DNA of 5,780 nucleotides. It comes from Oscillospiraceae bacterium (GTDB lineage: Bacteria; Bacillota; Clostridia; Oscillospirales; Ruminococcaceae). The notes under the pieces were generated by a model. That model was not told the origin of the DNA. It saw only the letters and a program-made list of their open reading frames with translations, and did no database searches. The position numbers and the translations under genes were made by a program. Positions 1 through 5,377 of this stretch are shown piece after piece; within the stretch, counting starts at the first letter, position 1, and each line of letters begins with the position of its first letter. The stretch covers positions 1 through 5,780 of the forward strand of contig JAAVIG010000086.1 in NCBI GenBank assembly GCA_014796735.1. Reading direction: 5' to 3'.

Positions 1-42
1 CTTCTTGTTCGTAATGAGATGGTACCCAAACGAAGATATCAT
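1..42 (-). CDS. possible 5' end of a gene running off the left edge
   Basis: An ATG at 42-40 opens a 14-codon frame (MISSFGYHLITNKK) that is still open at the window edge. It lies about 20 nt downstream of a well-formed minus-strand promoter. No clear Shine-Dalgarno sequence precedes it and the leader would be only about 13 nt, so the true start may be further left. The piece is too short to assign a family. Confidence 0.2.
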   Translation of the reverse strand, partial: MISSFGYHLITNKK

Positions 43-52
43 TCTTATGTTA

Positions 53-69
53 GGTATAAATATTATACC
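53..69. promoter_or_regulatory. palindrome over the -10 box, possible operator
   Basis: GGTATAA-ata-TTATACC is a perfect inverted repeat with 7-bp arms. It covers the -10 box and expected start site of the promoter at 62-90. That position is typical of a repressor operator. The regulator is unknown, and an AT-rich palindrome over a -10 can also arise by chance. Confidence 0.35.
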
Positions 70-90
70 AAGTATTACACCAAAATGCAA
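62..90 (-). promoter_or_regulatory. sigma-70/SigA-type promoter reading leftwards
   Basis: On the minus strand TTGCAT (-35, 90-85) is separated by 17 bp from a perfect TATAAT (-10, 67-62). It lies downstream of the esterase relic stop and points off the left edge, so it would drive a gene mostly outside the window. Confidence 0.55.
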
Positions 91-130
91 CCCCTTATGT
101 CGCTGACCGCCGGACATGGTTGTTTGCACG

Positions 131-724
131 CTATTTCAATATCCATGTAATTCCCTTGGCCAAACGATAATCCGCGTCTTTATAGTGATTTCCGGGATTT
201 AGCTCAAATACAGATTTAATCGCCTTGCTTTGATAGACAGAATACAATTCTTTCATATAGTTTTCAGTCTGACAGAGATATGAATTTCTTGTATAGCTTT
301 CCAAATCTCCGAGAGAAAGATAGATTGCATCGGGCTTTTTCAGAAAATTATGTGATTTAACATAGGATAGAAACTTTGGATACCAAACTGAACCAGATGC
401 CGACACCGCGGCAGAAAACAGCTTTGTTACATACGGCGCATACAAAGCGAACAGCCCACCCATTGAGTATCCGGCTATGATACGGTACACCGGTGATTCG
501 ATTTTATCCTAAATAAATGGAATTATCTGTTTTTCCATGCATTGGGCGTACAGATCCGCTTTACCAGTAAAATGGTCATTTTGAGAAACAACAGGAGCGT
601 ATTCCCACGGGGAAAGTTCTTCATCCCAGCGAAGTCTTGTAATCGAAACAAGATGAAATGGTTTGCAACCGAGCCTTTCGCACTGCTCTAAAATCGATTT
701 TCCCGTTTCCGCATACATATTGGC
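131..724 (-). pseudogene. esterase (alpha/beta hydrolase) relic, N-terminus missing, internal TAG
   Basis: This reads as a putative esterase (Fes/IroE-like, PF00756 type alpha/beta hydrolase) of the kind found in many Clostridia; substrate unknown, probably cytoplasmic. Seen directly: a stretch with ELGC/ERLGC-like and LSPW motifs (about 680-590), then the nucleophile elbow GYSMGG (Ser codon near 466-464), a SLGD segment carrying the likely acid Asp, and NPGNHY with the likely catalytic His near 187-185. It ends with the usual AKGITWIL tail. An in-frame TAG at 511-509 splits it; the frame continues without a shift, so one base change (for example CAG to TAG) explains it. About 30-40 N-terminal residues expected for the family are absent, and the reading frame runs directly into a substrate-binding protein fragment at about 725. 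A GTG at 490 could restart translation but would yield a fragment of only 119 residues lacking the first strands of the fold. Certainly a relic unless the TAG is read through. Confidence 0.85.
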
Positions 725-1278
725 ATCCAGCTTTGTTCCTTTCTGCCCCAGCAGACTGGCCTCTGAGAAATCAGCAAGGCACTTTGCAGAGGCATATTTG
801 CTATCCTTGTGAACAAGTACGCTGTATTCGGTGGGTTGGACTGCGTAAATGTCAGAAAAAGCGGCGGCTTGCTTGTGTTCCTCGCTGTCTACCATACCAG
901 CGATAACCATATCGATTGCCCGTTGTTTAGCGCCTCCAGCAGACCGTCCCATGACAGCTTGACGATTTCAATATCTGCATCAAGCGCATTGCAAACCAAT
1001 TTGGCAATCTGTACATCGTATCCCTCTGCATAGAAGCCCTTCTTATTGGAAATTGGAAGATTCGTGTTGCTGGCACTTTCCTCCTCCCAGTTGTTCGGAG
1101 CATAGGCACATTCCATTCCGACACGCAAAACAGTGAGGTTTTGTGTCTCTGTTTCTGATGTTTCCGACCCCTTAAAAGCACAAGCGGACAGACTTCCGAT
1201 CAGAGTGACCAGCAGAAAAACAGATATCATTCTTCTGACAATTTTCTGAAATGGCAAGATAAAAGAAATTGTTTTCAT
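725..1278 (-). pseudogene. amino-acid ABC transporter substrate-binding lipoprotein, frameshifted and C-terminally truncated
   Basis: This is the N-terminal lobe of a family 3 solute-binding protein (SBP_bac_3, PF00497 type), which captures an amino acid outside the cell for an ABC importer. From the ATG at 1278 there is a basic N-terminus, a hydrophobic stretch and an LSAC lipobox, so the mature protein would be lipid-anchored at its Cys. RVGMECAYAPNNW, GYDVQIAKLV and WDGLLEAL are family landmarks. The frame then fails after NNGQ; the continuation (IDMVIAGM, then the TEYSVLVHKDSKYA region) is in the next frame, consistent with loss of one A in CAAATC to CAATC at about 916-917. Homology ends near GQKGTKLD at about 725, where the second lobe should begin; esterase sequence follows instead. 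The start at 1278 is chosen because AAAAGGAG sits 10 nt upstream; an in-frame ATG at 1299 is also possible. No permease or ATPase gene is present. Ligand unknown. Confidence 0.87.
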
Positions 1279-1288
1279 AGTGTACATA

Positions 1289-1296
1289 CTCCTTTT
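1289..1296 (-). promoter_or_regulatory. ribosome binding site of the substrate-binding lipoprotein
   Basis: AAAAGGAG on the minus strand lies 10 nt before the ATG at 1278. It falls inside the coding region that would result from the upstream ATG at 1299, which favours 1278 as the real start. Confidence 0.6.
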
Positions 1297-1367
1297 CATT
1301 GAGGTTTTTCCTCGGTTCTACTTAATCTTCGGCTCATATTGCCAGCTCCAATAATTCTAACTTTCAT
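1296..1367 (-). CDS. possible 23-codon leader or relic ORF
   Basis: An ATG at 1367 is preceded by AGGTGG at a 6-nt spacing and reads MKVRIIGAGNMSRRLSRTE plus four more residues before TGA at 1298-1296. The TGA overlaps the ATG at 1299 (ATGA), an arrangement typical of translational coupling. The IIGAGNM segment resembles the first strand and glycine-rich turn of a Rossmann-type protein, so it may be the stump of a deleted gene rather than a true leader peptide. It is too short for a firm call. Confidence 0.3.
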   Translation of the reverse strand: MKVRIIGAGNMSRRLSRTEEKPQ

Positions 1368-1480
1368 GGTATTCCACCTATCTTATATAGTTTGTTTCCA
1401 GAGCTGCTTTAAGGACTCTCCCCCGAACTTATTTCGTTGAGTGACCAATTACAACTTCCAGAACATCTATCTGTAGTTTT

Positions 1481-1508
1481 ATTATACACAATATAAAAAA
1501 ACAATCAA
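1481..1508 (-). promoter_or_regulatory. SigA-type promoter for the lipoprotein/esterase relic
   Basis: On the minus strand TTGATT (1508-1503), a 16-bp T/A-rich spacer and a perfect TATAAT (1486-1481) point at the relic gene. Expected transcription start is near 1474. Confidence 0.5.
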
Positions 1509-1757
1509 GTACGCAGAAATTTCAAACATAGTACGAAAAAACTTACCGGATGTCGCTTTAATTATTACCCAAATCCGCAGAGTTCAAATTGATTTAGACT
1601 GAGAAAAAGGCTTTGTTATACGGATATTCGGCTTTTTTACGCTTGTTTTTTTCTTCACCCAGTGAGTGAAAAAATTTGCAGTATTTTTTATCATTTTTCT
1701 TGATTATAAAGCCTTTTCCTTAGCGTATAAAAGTAAAATAGACAAAGATTAGCACAA
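1509..1757. other. AT-rich intergenic spacer with an imperfect inverted repeat
   Basis: No coding frame is convincing here on either strand. It holds an inverted repeat of AAAAGGCTTT (1605-1614) with AAAGCCTTTT (1708-1717) about 115 bp across. Inside it lies a small stem at about 1652-1670 (TTCAC with GTGAA) flanked by T and A runs that could act as a weak terminator in either direction. A tiny non-autonomous element is conceivable but unproven. Confidence 0.35.
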
Positions 1758-1773
1758 AAGGGACTGTAAAAAA
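1758..1773 (+). repeat. left terminal inverted repeat of the IS
   Basis: AAGGGACTGTAAAAAA pairs with the right-end repeat at 3586-3601 with 15 of 16 positions matching. It lies just outside the terminator hairpin and promoter of the transposase gene. Confidence 0.7.
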
Positions 1774-1781
1774 ACTCCCCT

Positions 1782-1831
1782 AAAAAAAGAACCGCAATCA
1801 AACCAAAAAAGTTTGATTGCGGCTCTTTTTT
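1782..1831. terminator. bidirectional intrinsic terminator just inside the IS left end
   Basis: A 15-bp stem (1789-1803 with 1811-1825) has one mismatch and a 7-nt loop, with seven As on its left and six Ts on its right. It is a good Rho-independent terminator in both directions. The single mismatch (A-C in the plus RNA) becomes a G-U pair in the minus RNA. It would block read-through from outside into the transposase gene. Confidence 0.8.
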
Positions 1832-1841
1832 GTGATATAAT
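1813..1841 (+). promoter_or_regulatory. transposase promoter, -35 embedded in the terminator stem
   Basis: TTGATT (1813-1818) lies in the right arm of the terminator, followed by a 17-bp spacer and a perfect TATAAT (1836-1841). The expected transcription start (about 1848) is only some 3 nt before an ATG at 1851, so the mRNA would be nearly leaderless. Confidence 0.6.
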
Positions 1842-1906
1842 TTAGTTATCATGAAAATCTATCACAAACCAATTATACCACATATCAACTGAAATTACCA
1901 GTAGAT

Positions 1907-3424
1907 TTGGGAAATATTATTGAAATAACAGATTCGGTATACACATTTTGTGAGGTGATTGATCATATTGACCTGAATAAATATCTTGTAGTTAAGGGAT
2001 ACAAGACAGGTCGTCCGGAATATGACCGAAAAACCTTGCTTAAAGTTGTACTTTTTGCCTATATGGAGAACGGATTCTCCTCGTTGAGACAAATAGAGAA
2101 GTTCTGCAAAGTGGATATCCGCTTTATGTGGCTGTGTGGAGACCTTTCTGCTCCAAGCTTTGTAACTGTCGAAAACTTTATCAACAATGACCTGAAGGTA
2201 ACTCTTGAAGAAATTCAGAGTGAGATCAACGCTTACATTTTTGAACGTGAGAATGTTGATTTGGAGCATGTGTATATTGACGGAACAAAAATCACAGCCA
2301 ACGCCAACAAGTACAGCTGGGTATGGAAGAAAAGTTGTGTGAAAAGCCGCCAGAAAACTTTTGAAAAAATCAATGCTTTGATTGAAGAAATGAACCAAAC
2401 AATTCTTTCACACGGAGTAAAATTTGCCGCAAGAGAAGAGTATGCCATCGAATATTTAGAGCAAATACTGACTCAATATATCGACCTGACAGAGCTTGAT
2501 CCGAAGGCAGCAGTGCGTGGCAGAGGGCATAAAAAAACAGTAGAACTGCGGCTATATGACAAGCTTTCTGAATACATAGAAAAGCTGAAAAAATACTCCG
2601 AACAAATTAAAATTTGCGGCGAAAACCGAAACAGCTATTCAAAAACAGATCATGACGCAACCTTTATGCGCATGAAGTGTGATCACATGGGCAACGATCA
2701 GCTGCTTCCGGGCTACAATATTCAGCTTGGAGTTTGTGATGAGTACATTGCGGTTTTTGATGTTAAGCAATACGCCTCCGACATGGACTGCTTTCAACCG
2801 CTGATGGAAAAATTCAACAGGCAGTACGGGAAATACCCCAAATACCCTGTTGCCGATGCAGGATACGGCAGCTTCAACAATTATCTTTTCTGTGAAGAAC
2901 ACGGAATGGAAAAATATATGAAGTTCACAATGTACGCAAAGGAAACAAAGGACAAAAAATATCGTGACGACCCGTACAGAATAGTGAATTTTCCTGTTGA
3001 CAAAAACGGAAATCCTGTCTGTCCAAACGGCAAAAGATTTTATTATCTGACAAGCCGACCAATCAAAGGAAACAAGTATGGAAGGACAGAGGAGCTTTAT
3101 CAATGCGAGGACTGCAGTGACTGCCCGCACAAGCCAAAATGCTGCAAATGCCAAGGAAACAGGACTGTGAGAATGAACAAGGAGCTGACAGGGATTCATC
3201 AAGAGGTACTGGGAAATCTTAACAGCATTCACGGTGCATTGCTTCGCACAAACCGCAGTATACAGGCAGAAGGGGCATTTGGGGAAATCAAATGGAATCA
3301 TTCCTACACAAGAGCACGGCGAAGAGGGCTAGAAGGATTGATTTTGGAAATTTCGCTCATTTCCTGTGGTTTTAATCTGCACAAATATCATTTGCGAAAA
3401 TTAGCGGGTAAAGTTGCAACTTAA
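1907..3424 (+). CDS. IS1182-family DDE transposase
   Basis: It catalyses cut-and-paste or copy transposition of the surrounding IS, acting on the terminal repeats. Counting from the TTG at 1907 (505 residues): an N-terminal DUF772-type domain (about 20-95, with YDRKTLLKVVLFAYMENG), first acidic motif YIDGTKI (D125), second YPVADAGYGS (D317), third QAEGAFGEIK (likely E455), and a cysteine cluster at 400-415 as is usual in this family. Length is complete. The frame is open back to 1841 but has no ATG; that upstream part reads NYTTYQLKLPVDLG, which is the normal family N-terminus. The ATG at 1851 is one base out of frame: one extra A in the run at 1854-1857 would give a protein starting MKNLSQTNYTTYQLKL. 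So the true start was almost certainly 1851, and translation now needs a non-ATG start (CTG 1889 or TTG 1907, neither with a ribosome binding site), slippage, or a correction of the sequence. Confidence 0.93.
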   Translation: MGNIIEITDSVYTFCEVIDHIDLNKYLVVKGYKTGRPEYDRKTLLKVVLFAYMENGFSSLRQIEKFCKVDIRFMWLCGDLSAPSFVTVENFINNDLKVTLEEIQSEINAYIFERENVDLEHVYIDGTKITANANKYSWVWKKSCVKSRQKTFEKINALIEEMNQTILSHGVKFAAREEYAIEYLEQILTQYIDLTELDPKAAVRGRGHKKTVELRLYDKLSEYIEKLKKYSEQIKICGENRNSYSKTDHDATFMRMKCDHMGNDQLLPGYNIQLGVCDEYIAVFDVKQYASDMDCFQPLMEKFNRQYGKYPKYPVADAGYGSFNNYLFCEEHGMEKYMKFTMYAKETKDKKYRDDPYRIVNFPVDKNGNPVCPNGKRFYYLTSRPIKGNKYGRTEELYQCEDCSDCPHKPKCCKCQGNRTVRMNKELTGIHQEVLGNLNSIHGALLRTNRSIQAEGAFGEIKWNHSYTRARRRGLEGLILEISLISCGFNLHKYHLRKLAGKVAT

Positions 3425-3432
3425 TTTAATAC

Positions 3433-3449
3433 AAAAGTTTTCAACTTTT
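3433..3449. terminator. small hairpin just after the transposase stop
   Basis: AAAAGTT-TTC-AACTTTT is a perfect 7-bp stem with a 3-nt loop, 9 nt after the stop codon, carrying its T-run in the stem. It is a weak terminator or mRNA 3' end stabiliser. Confidence 0.35.
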
Positions 3450-3538
3450 CAACCGAAATTTACTTAAAAGATTATCGGTTTGTTTGCTGTACTTAAAAAC
3501 AACTTATTTTTGTTTTTGGCGGTTGTTTTTGAAAAATT

Positions 3539-3575
3539 AAATCCGAGACGGCTCGGTTTTGAGTGTCTCGGATTT
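3539..3575. terminator. hairpin just inside the IS right end, two alternative folds
   Basis: An 11-bp perfect stem pairs AAATCCGAGAC (3539-3549) with GTCTCGGATTT (3565-3575). A competing smaller hairpin, CCGAG-ACGG-CTCGG followed by TTTT (3543-3560), has the form of an intrinsic terminator for the transposase transcript. It mirrors the insulating hairpin at the left end. Confidence 0.6.
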
Positions 3576-3585
3576 GGGTGGGCTG

Positions 3586-3601
3586 TTTTTTACAGCCCCT
3601 T
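3586..3601 (-). repeat. right terminal inverted repeat of the IS
   Basis: Read on the minus strand this is AAGGGGCTGTAAAAAA, matching the left end except for one A/G. The right end also forms its own hairpin, GGGCTGT-TTTTT-ACAGCCC (3580-3598), which the left end does not. Confidence 0.7.
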
Positions 3602-3655
3602 ACTATTTCATAAATTTAACTATTGGATTTTTTGTTTTTATTTTACACGAAATAT

Positions 3656-3822
3656 CTATTTTGCACCGCAATGCACCAATAATATGATTTGATTATCTTG
3701 ATATCTACATATTTTACACGGCTCCGAAATATCCCAAAGATCGGGGACAAGGCTCTCAAACAAAATATCATCTCCCCCATAATTGTCAAGGAAGCACTCG
3801 ACACAACACTGAAATTTGACAT
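3656..3822 (-). pseudogene. possible small cysteine-rich protein, frame broken at its start
   Basis: Reading from 3820 down to TAG at 3658-3656 gives about 54 residues with CCVEC near the start, an acidic middle (GGDDILFESLVPDLWDISEP) and a second CKIC pair. Two CxxC pairs suggest a zinc-binding fold. The ATG at 3822 is in another frame; one extra A in the AAA run at 3814-3817 would join it to give MSKFQCCVECFLDNYGG. No Shine-Dalgarno is seen, and it follows the NPCBM-like gene by 2 nt. The composition looks protein-like, but the opposite strand also has a plausible-looking frame here (3683-3832), so this is uncertain. Family not recognised. Confidence 0.35.
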
Positions 3823-3824
3823 AA

Positions 3825-4445
3825 TTATTTAAATAATACTGTATTATAAATAATAGTTGGAGTATTGTAACTATAAATACTTACAATTTTTGAAGTTTTT
3901 ATTTTTATCCACTCCGCTCCGCTGATATCCGCTTCAAAGCTGAACTCAAGCGTTTTTTGTGTTATTTTTGCAGAATATTTTAGCTCACCATCGGCATATA
4001 TCTCAAAATTAATTGCATGGTCTTTCCCAAATTTGCTTTGCGGCGCAACAGTAGCGGAAATACTTTGATATTCGCCGCCCATATAGAATTCACAACTACC
4101 ATTAGAACCATAGGTATTTTGATTTAACAAATAAATGTTGTTCCCCGAATAAACATTTCCCACAACATCCTCACAAGCATCTCCGGTGTGACTAAAATTA
4201 TCGGCATTCTGCATTTTTATATTCTTTAGTTCCACGGGCCTAGACACTACAAGAAAATCATATTTATCTGACACCGTTTTATTATCAGGAAGAATTTTCA
4301 TTGCGGAATCAACCATCTTAATAGCAGGGTCGTAATCTCTTTCTCCAGCCAATTTATCAGCATCGGAAATTATTGTTATCACGTAAATAGTCTCATAATC
4401 GTCATATTTGGTCTTGATATCTGTTTCGTCAGGATAAGTAATCAT
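3825..4445 (-). CDS. TPR plus NPCBM-like protein, probably N-terminally truncated
   Basis: The C-terminal half (GNVYSGNNIYLL, EFYMGGEYQSISATV, NFEIYADGELKYSAKI, DISGAEWIKI) has the beta-sandwich pattern of NPCBM/NEW2-like domains, carbohydrate-associated modules common in gut Firmicutes. Before it, ISDADKLAGERDYDPAIKMVDSAMKILPDN is one TPR-like helical pair. This pairing occurs in Ruminococcus-type proteins that usually carry a further N-terminal region, often zinc-ribbon or membrane anchored; that is from general knowledge, not seen here. The frame is open upstream to a TTG at 4553, overlapping the SDR gene by 23 nt, but that extension does not resemble the family and covers the hairpin at 4465-4493. 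The ATG at 4445 is the only ATG in the N-terminal region and has no ribosome binding site. I infer the 5' part was lost and the remainder fused behind the SDR. It may not be translated. Exact ligand and role unknown. Confidence 0.7.
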   Translation of the reverse strand: MITYPDETDIKTKYDDYETIYVITIISDADKLAGERDYDPAIKMVDSAMKILPDNKTVSDKYDFLVVSRPVELKNIKMQNADNFSHTGDACEDVVGNVYSGNNIYLLNQNTYGSNGSCEFYMGGEYQSISATVAPQSKFGKDHAINFEIYADGELKYSAKITQKTLEFSFEADISGAEWIKIKTSKIVSIYSYNTPTIIYNTVLFK

Positions 4446-4464
4446 ATTTAATTCATATACAATC

Positions 4465-4493
4465 AGAGGACGATTGTTGATCAACCGTCCTCT
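4465..4493. terminator. hairpin between the SDR and the NPCBM-like gene
   Basis: AGAGGACG (4465-4472) pairs perfectly with CGTCCTCT (4486-4493). The loop contains the 10-bp palindrome GTTGATCAAC (4476-4485). Ts follow on the plus strand (TTTTAATT) but not on the minus strand, where it lies 37 nt after the SDR stop. It may act as a 3' end or attenuating structure for the SDR transcript; as a classic terminator it fits the plus direction better. Confidence 0.45.
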
Positions 4494-4530
4494 TTTAATT
4501 ATGTGATAAGCAAAACTGCACTTATTATCT

Positions 4531-5283
4531 TTACTTATTATATGGACTATCAAATTCTCTTTCCGCCTTTGCTACCGCCTCTTCAATAGAAAGTCCCATA
4601 AAATAAGGCGCATTAAGATAACGTCCCGATTTTTTATCATCGATAAACGCACCTACAGCAATTCCCGGTATTGCGCTTTCGGGGGCGTTGGGAGCGTTGG
4701 GACCGCCTAAATCCGTCCTGCACCAGCCCGGGTCGGTAAGATTTATCATAACGTCCGTTCCCTCAACCTTTGAGCCTAAATCTATCGTTATCTTATCAAG
4801 TGCCGCCTTGCTTGCGGAATATCCCGCCTGCTCGGGTTCGAGACGTATTCCGCTGGTGGTGTTCACAATTCTGCCAAAACCCCTTTCGATCATTTTCGGC
4901 ATAAAATGATAGCATATCATTGCGGGTGCTATGGTGTTTATTTTAAAGCTTTCGGTGTAATCCGATACGGGAGTTTTGTAATAATCCGTGCGGTACGCTA
5001 TCTGCATACCCGCATTGTTAAGTACAATATCCACATTTACTCCCAAGCGGTCGATCTCGTCAAGCATAGCCTGTACGCTGTCCAAATCGGTAAGCTCCGC
5101 TTCAACAGAGTAAGCTTTGATTCCCATATTCCTTACTTCCTCAAGCAGTTTTTCACAATGCTCCTTTTTTCTGCTGTGAAGTATAAGATTGCAGCCCTGT
5201 TCCGCCATGAATTTTGCCGTAAGATATCCTATTCCTCTTGACGCGCCTGTAATAAACGCCCATTTTCCTTTTACCTGTACCAT
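4531..5283 (-). CDS. short-chain dehydrogenase/reductase (SDR), classical type
   Basis: A 250-residue cytoplasmic oxidoreductase that would move hydride between NAD(P)H and an alcohol/carbonyl substrate; the substrate is not predictable from sequence. In order: cofactor motif TGASRGIG (12-19), basic residues after the second strand (HSRKK, 36-40) suggesting NADP(H), NNAG (89-92), Asn116, Ser144, and catalytic YSASK (Tyr155, Lys159), then PGWCRTDLGG (185-194) as the usual post-catalytic PG motif. All tetrad residues are present and the length is typical. The start at 5283 is fixed by AAAAGGAG 8 nt upstream; an in-frame extension to 5337 is not supported. The ATG overlaps the stop of an upstream reading frame by one base (TAATG), so it was probably the second gene of an operon. 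It is the only clearly intact non-mobile gene here, and its codons are richer in G/C at third positions than those of its neighbours. Confidence 0.95.
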   Translation of the reverse strand: MVQVKGKWAFITGASRGIGYLTAKFMAEQGCNLILHSRKKEHCEKLLEEVRNMGIKAYSVEAELTDLDSVQAMLDEIDRLGVNVDIVLNNAGMQIAYRTDYYKTPVSDYTESFKINTIAPAMICYHFMPKMIERGFGRIVNTTSGIRLEPEQAGYSASKAALDKITIDLGSKVEGTDVMINLTDPGWCRTDLGGPNAPNAPESAIPGIAVGAFIDDKKSGRYLNAPYFMGLSIEEAVAKAEREFDSPYNK

Positions 5284-5375
5284 TATAAAATCTCCTTTTT
5301 TGCGTTTTCCGGTGCGGCAATAACCTTGTCGCACCATTTGTAGAATTCTTCATATTGATCTGACAGATCAATAAT
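5283..5375 (-). pseudogene. 3' remnant of an unidentified gene, coupled to the SDR
   Basis: Reading into the SDR start, one frame gives IIDLSDQYEEFYKWCDKVIA then APENAKKEIL and TAA at 5285-5283, sharing one base with the SDR ATG. It looks like a genuine protein C-terminus: charged, amphipathic, with no rare pattern. It has no start codon, and within about 30 codons the DNA becomes the end of the FGE-like gene in a different frame. I infer that the rest of this gene was deleted when the FGE-like sequence was joined on. The segment 5354-5374 is also a near-perfect palindrome (TATTGATCTG-a-CAGATCAATA), which may mark the join. Family not recognised. Confidence 0.45.
5292..5298 (-). promoter_or_regulatory. 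ribosome binding site of the SDR gene
   Basis: AAAGGAG on the minus strand, centred about 10 nt before the ATG at 5283, decides that start over the ATG-like start further upstream at 5337. It lies inside the coding sequence of the preceding gene remnant. Confidence 0.75.
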
Positions 5376-5377
5376 GT

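Larger units (their letters stand above)
1279..1474 (-). other. about 200-nt untranslated leader upstream of the lipoprotein gene
   Basis: Between the predicted transcription start near 1474 and the ATG at 1278 there is a long leader. It contains a two-part stem at 1415-1442 (ACTC with GAGT enclosing CGAA with TTCG), the AGGTGG ribosome binding site of the small ORF at 1296-1367, and a GAGG-(5)-CCTC hairpin at 1301-1313. Length and structure would suit a cis-regulatory RNA. I recognise no known riboswitch class, and it could equally be the residue of a deleted gene. Confidence 0.3.
1758..3601 (+). mobile_element. IS1182-family insertion sequence, about 1.84 kb
   Basis: The element comprises a full IS1182-type transposase between matching ends. 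Left AAGGGACTGTAAAAAA and right (read inwards on the minus strand) AAGGGGCTGTAAAAAA differ at one position. Each end carries a hairpin just inside (1782-1831 and 3539-3575). The length fits the family's usual range of about 1.5-2 kb. No clear flanking target-site duplication is visible, so the insertion may be old, rearranged, or made without one. The exact outer bases are uncertain by 2-3 nt. Confidence 0.8.

Noticed and set aside
1296..1480. T-box-like sequence GGTGGAATACC in the leader
   Set aside because: The T-box consensus needs GGTGG followed by NACC without extra bases, plus a recognisable stem I and a terminator; none is present, and the GGTGG serves as a ribosome binding site.
2639..3301. 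Long minus-strand frame opposite the transposase gene
   Set aside because: It mirrors the transposase codons, has hydrophobic low-complexity composition without family motifs, and the plus-strand frame carries all DDE landmarks.
3480..3692. 70-codon plus-strand frame after the transposase
   Set aside because: It runs through the terminator hairpin and right terminal repeat of the IS into flanking DNA, is rich in F/L from T-runs, and has no ribosome binding site.
3683..3832. Plus-strand frame reading NIPKIGDKALKQNIISPIIV and onward
   Set aside because: It looks protein-like but has only TTG starts, no ribosome binding site, and ends inside the opposite gene's end; the antisense Cys-rich frame was judged slightly better. 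It remains the main alternative.
5311..5335. Hairpin GGTGCGGCAA/TTGTCGCACC upstream of the SDR as a terminator
   Set aside because: No T-run follows it on the minus strand, it contains a mismatch, and it lies inside the coding remnant coupled to the SDR.
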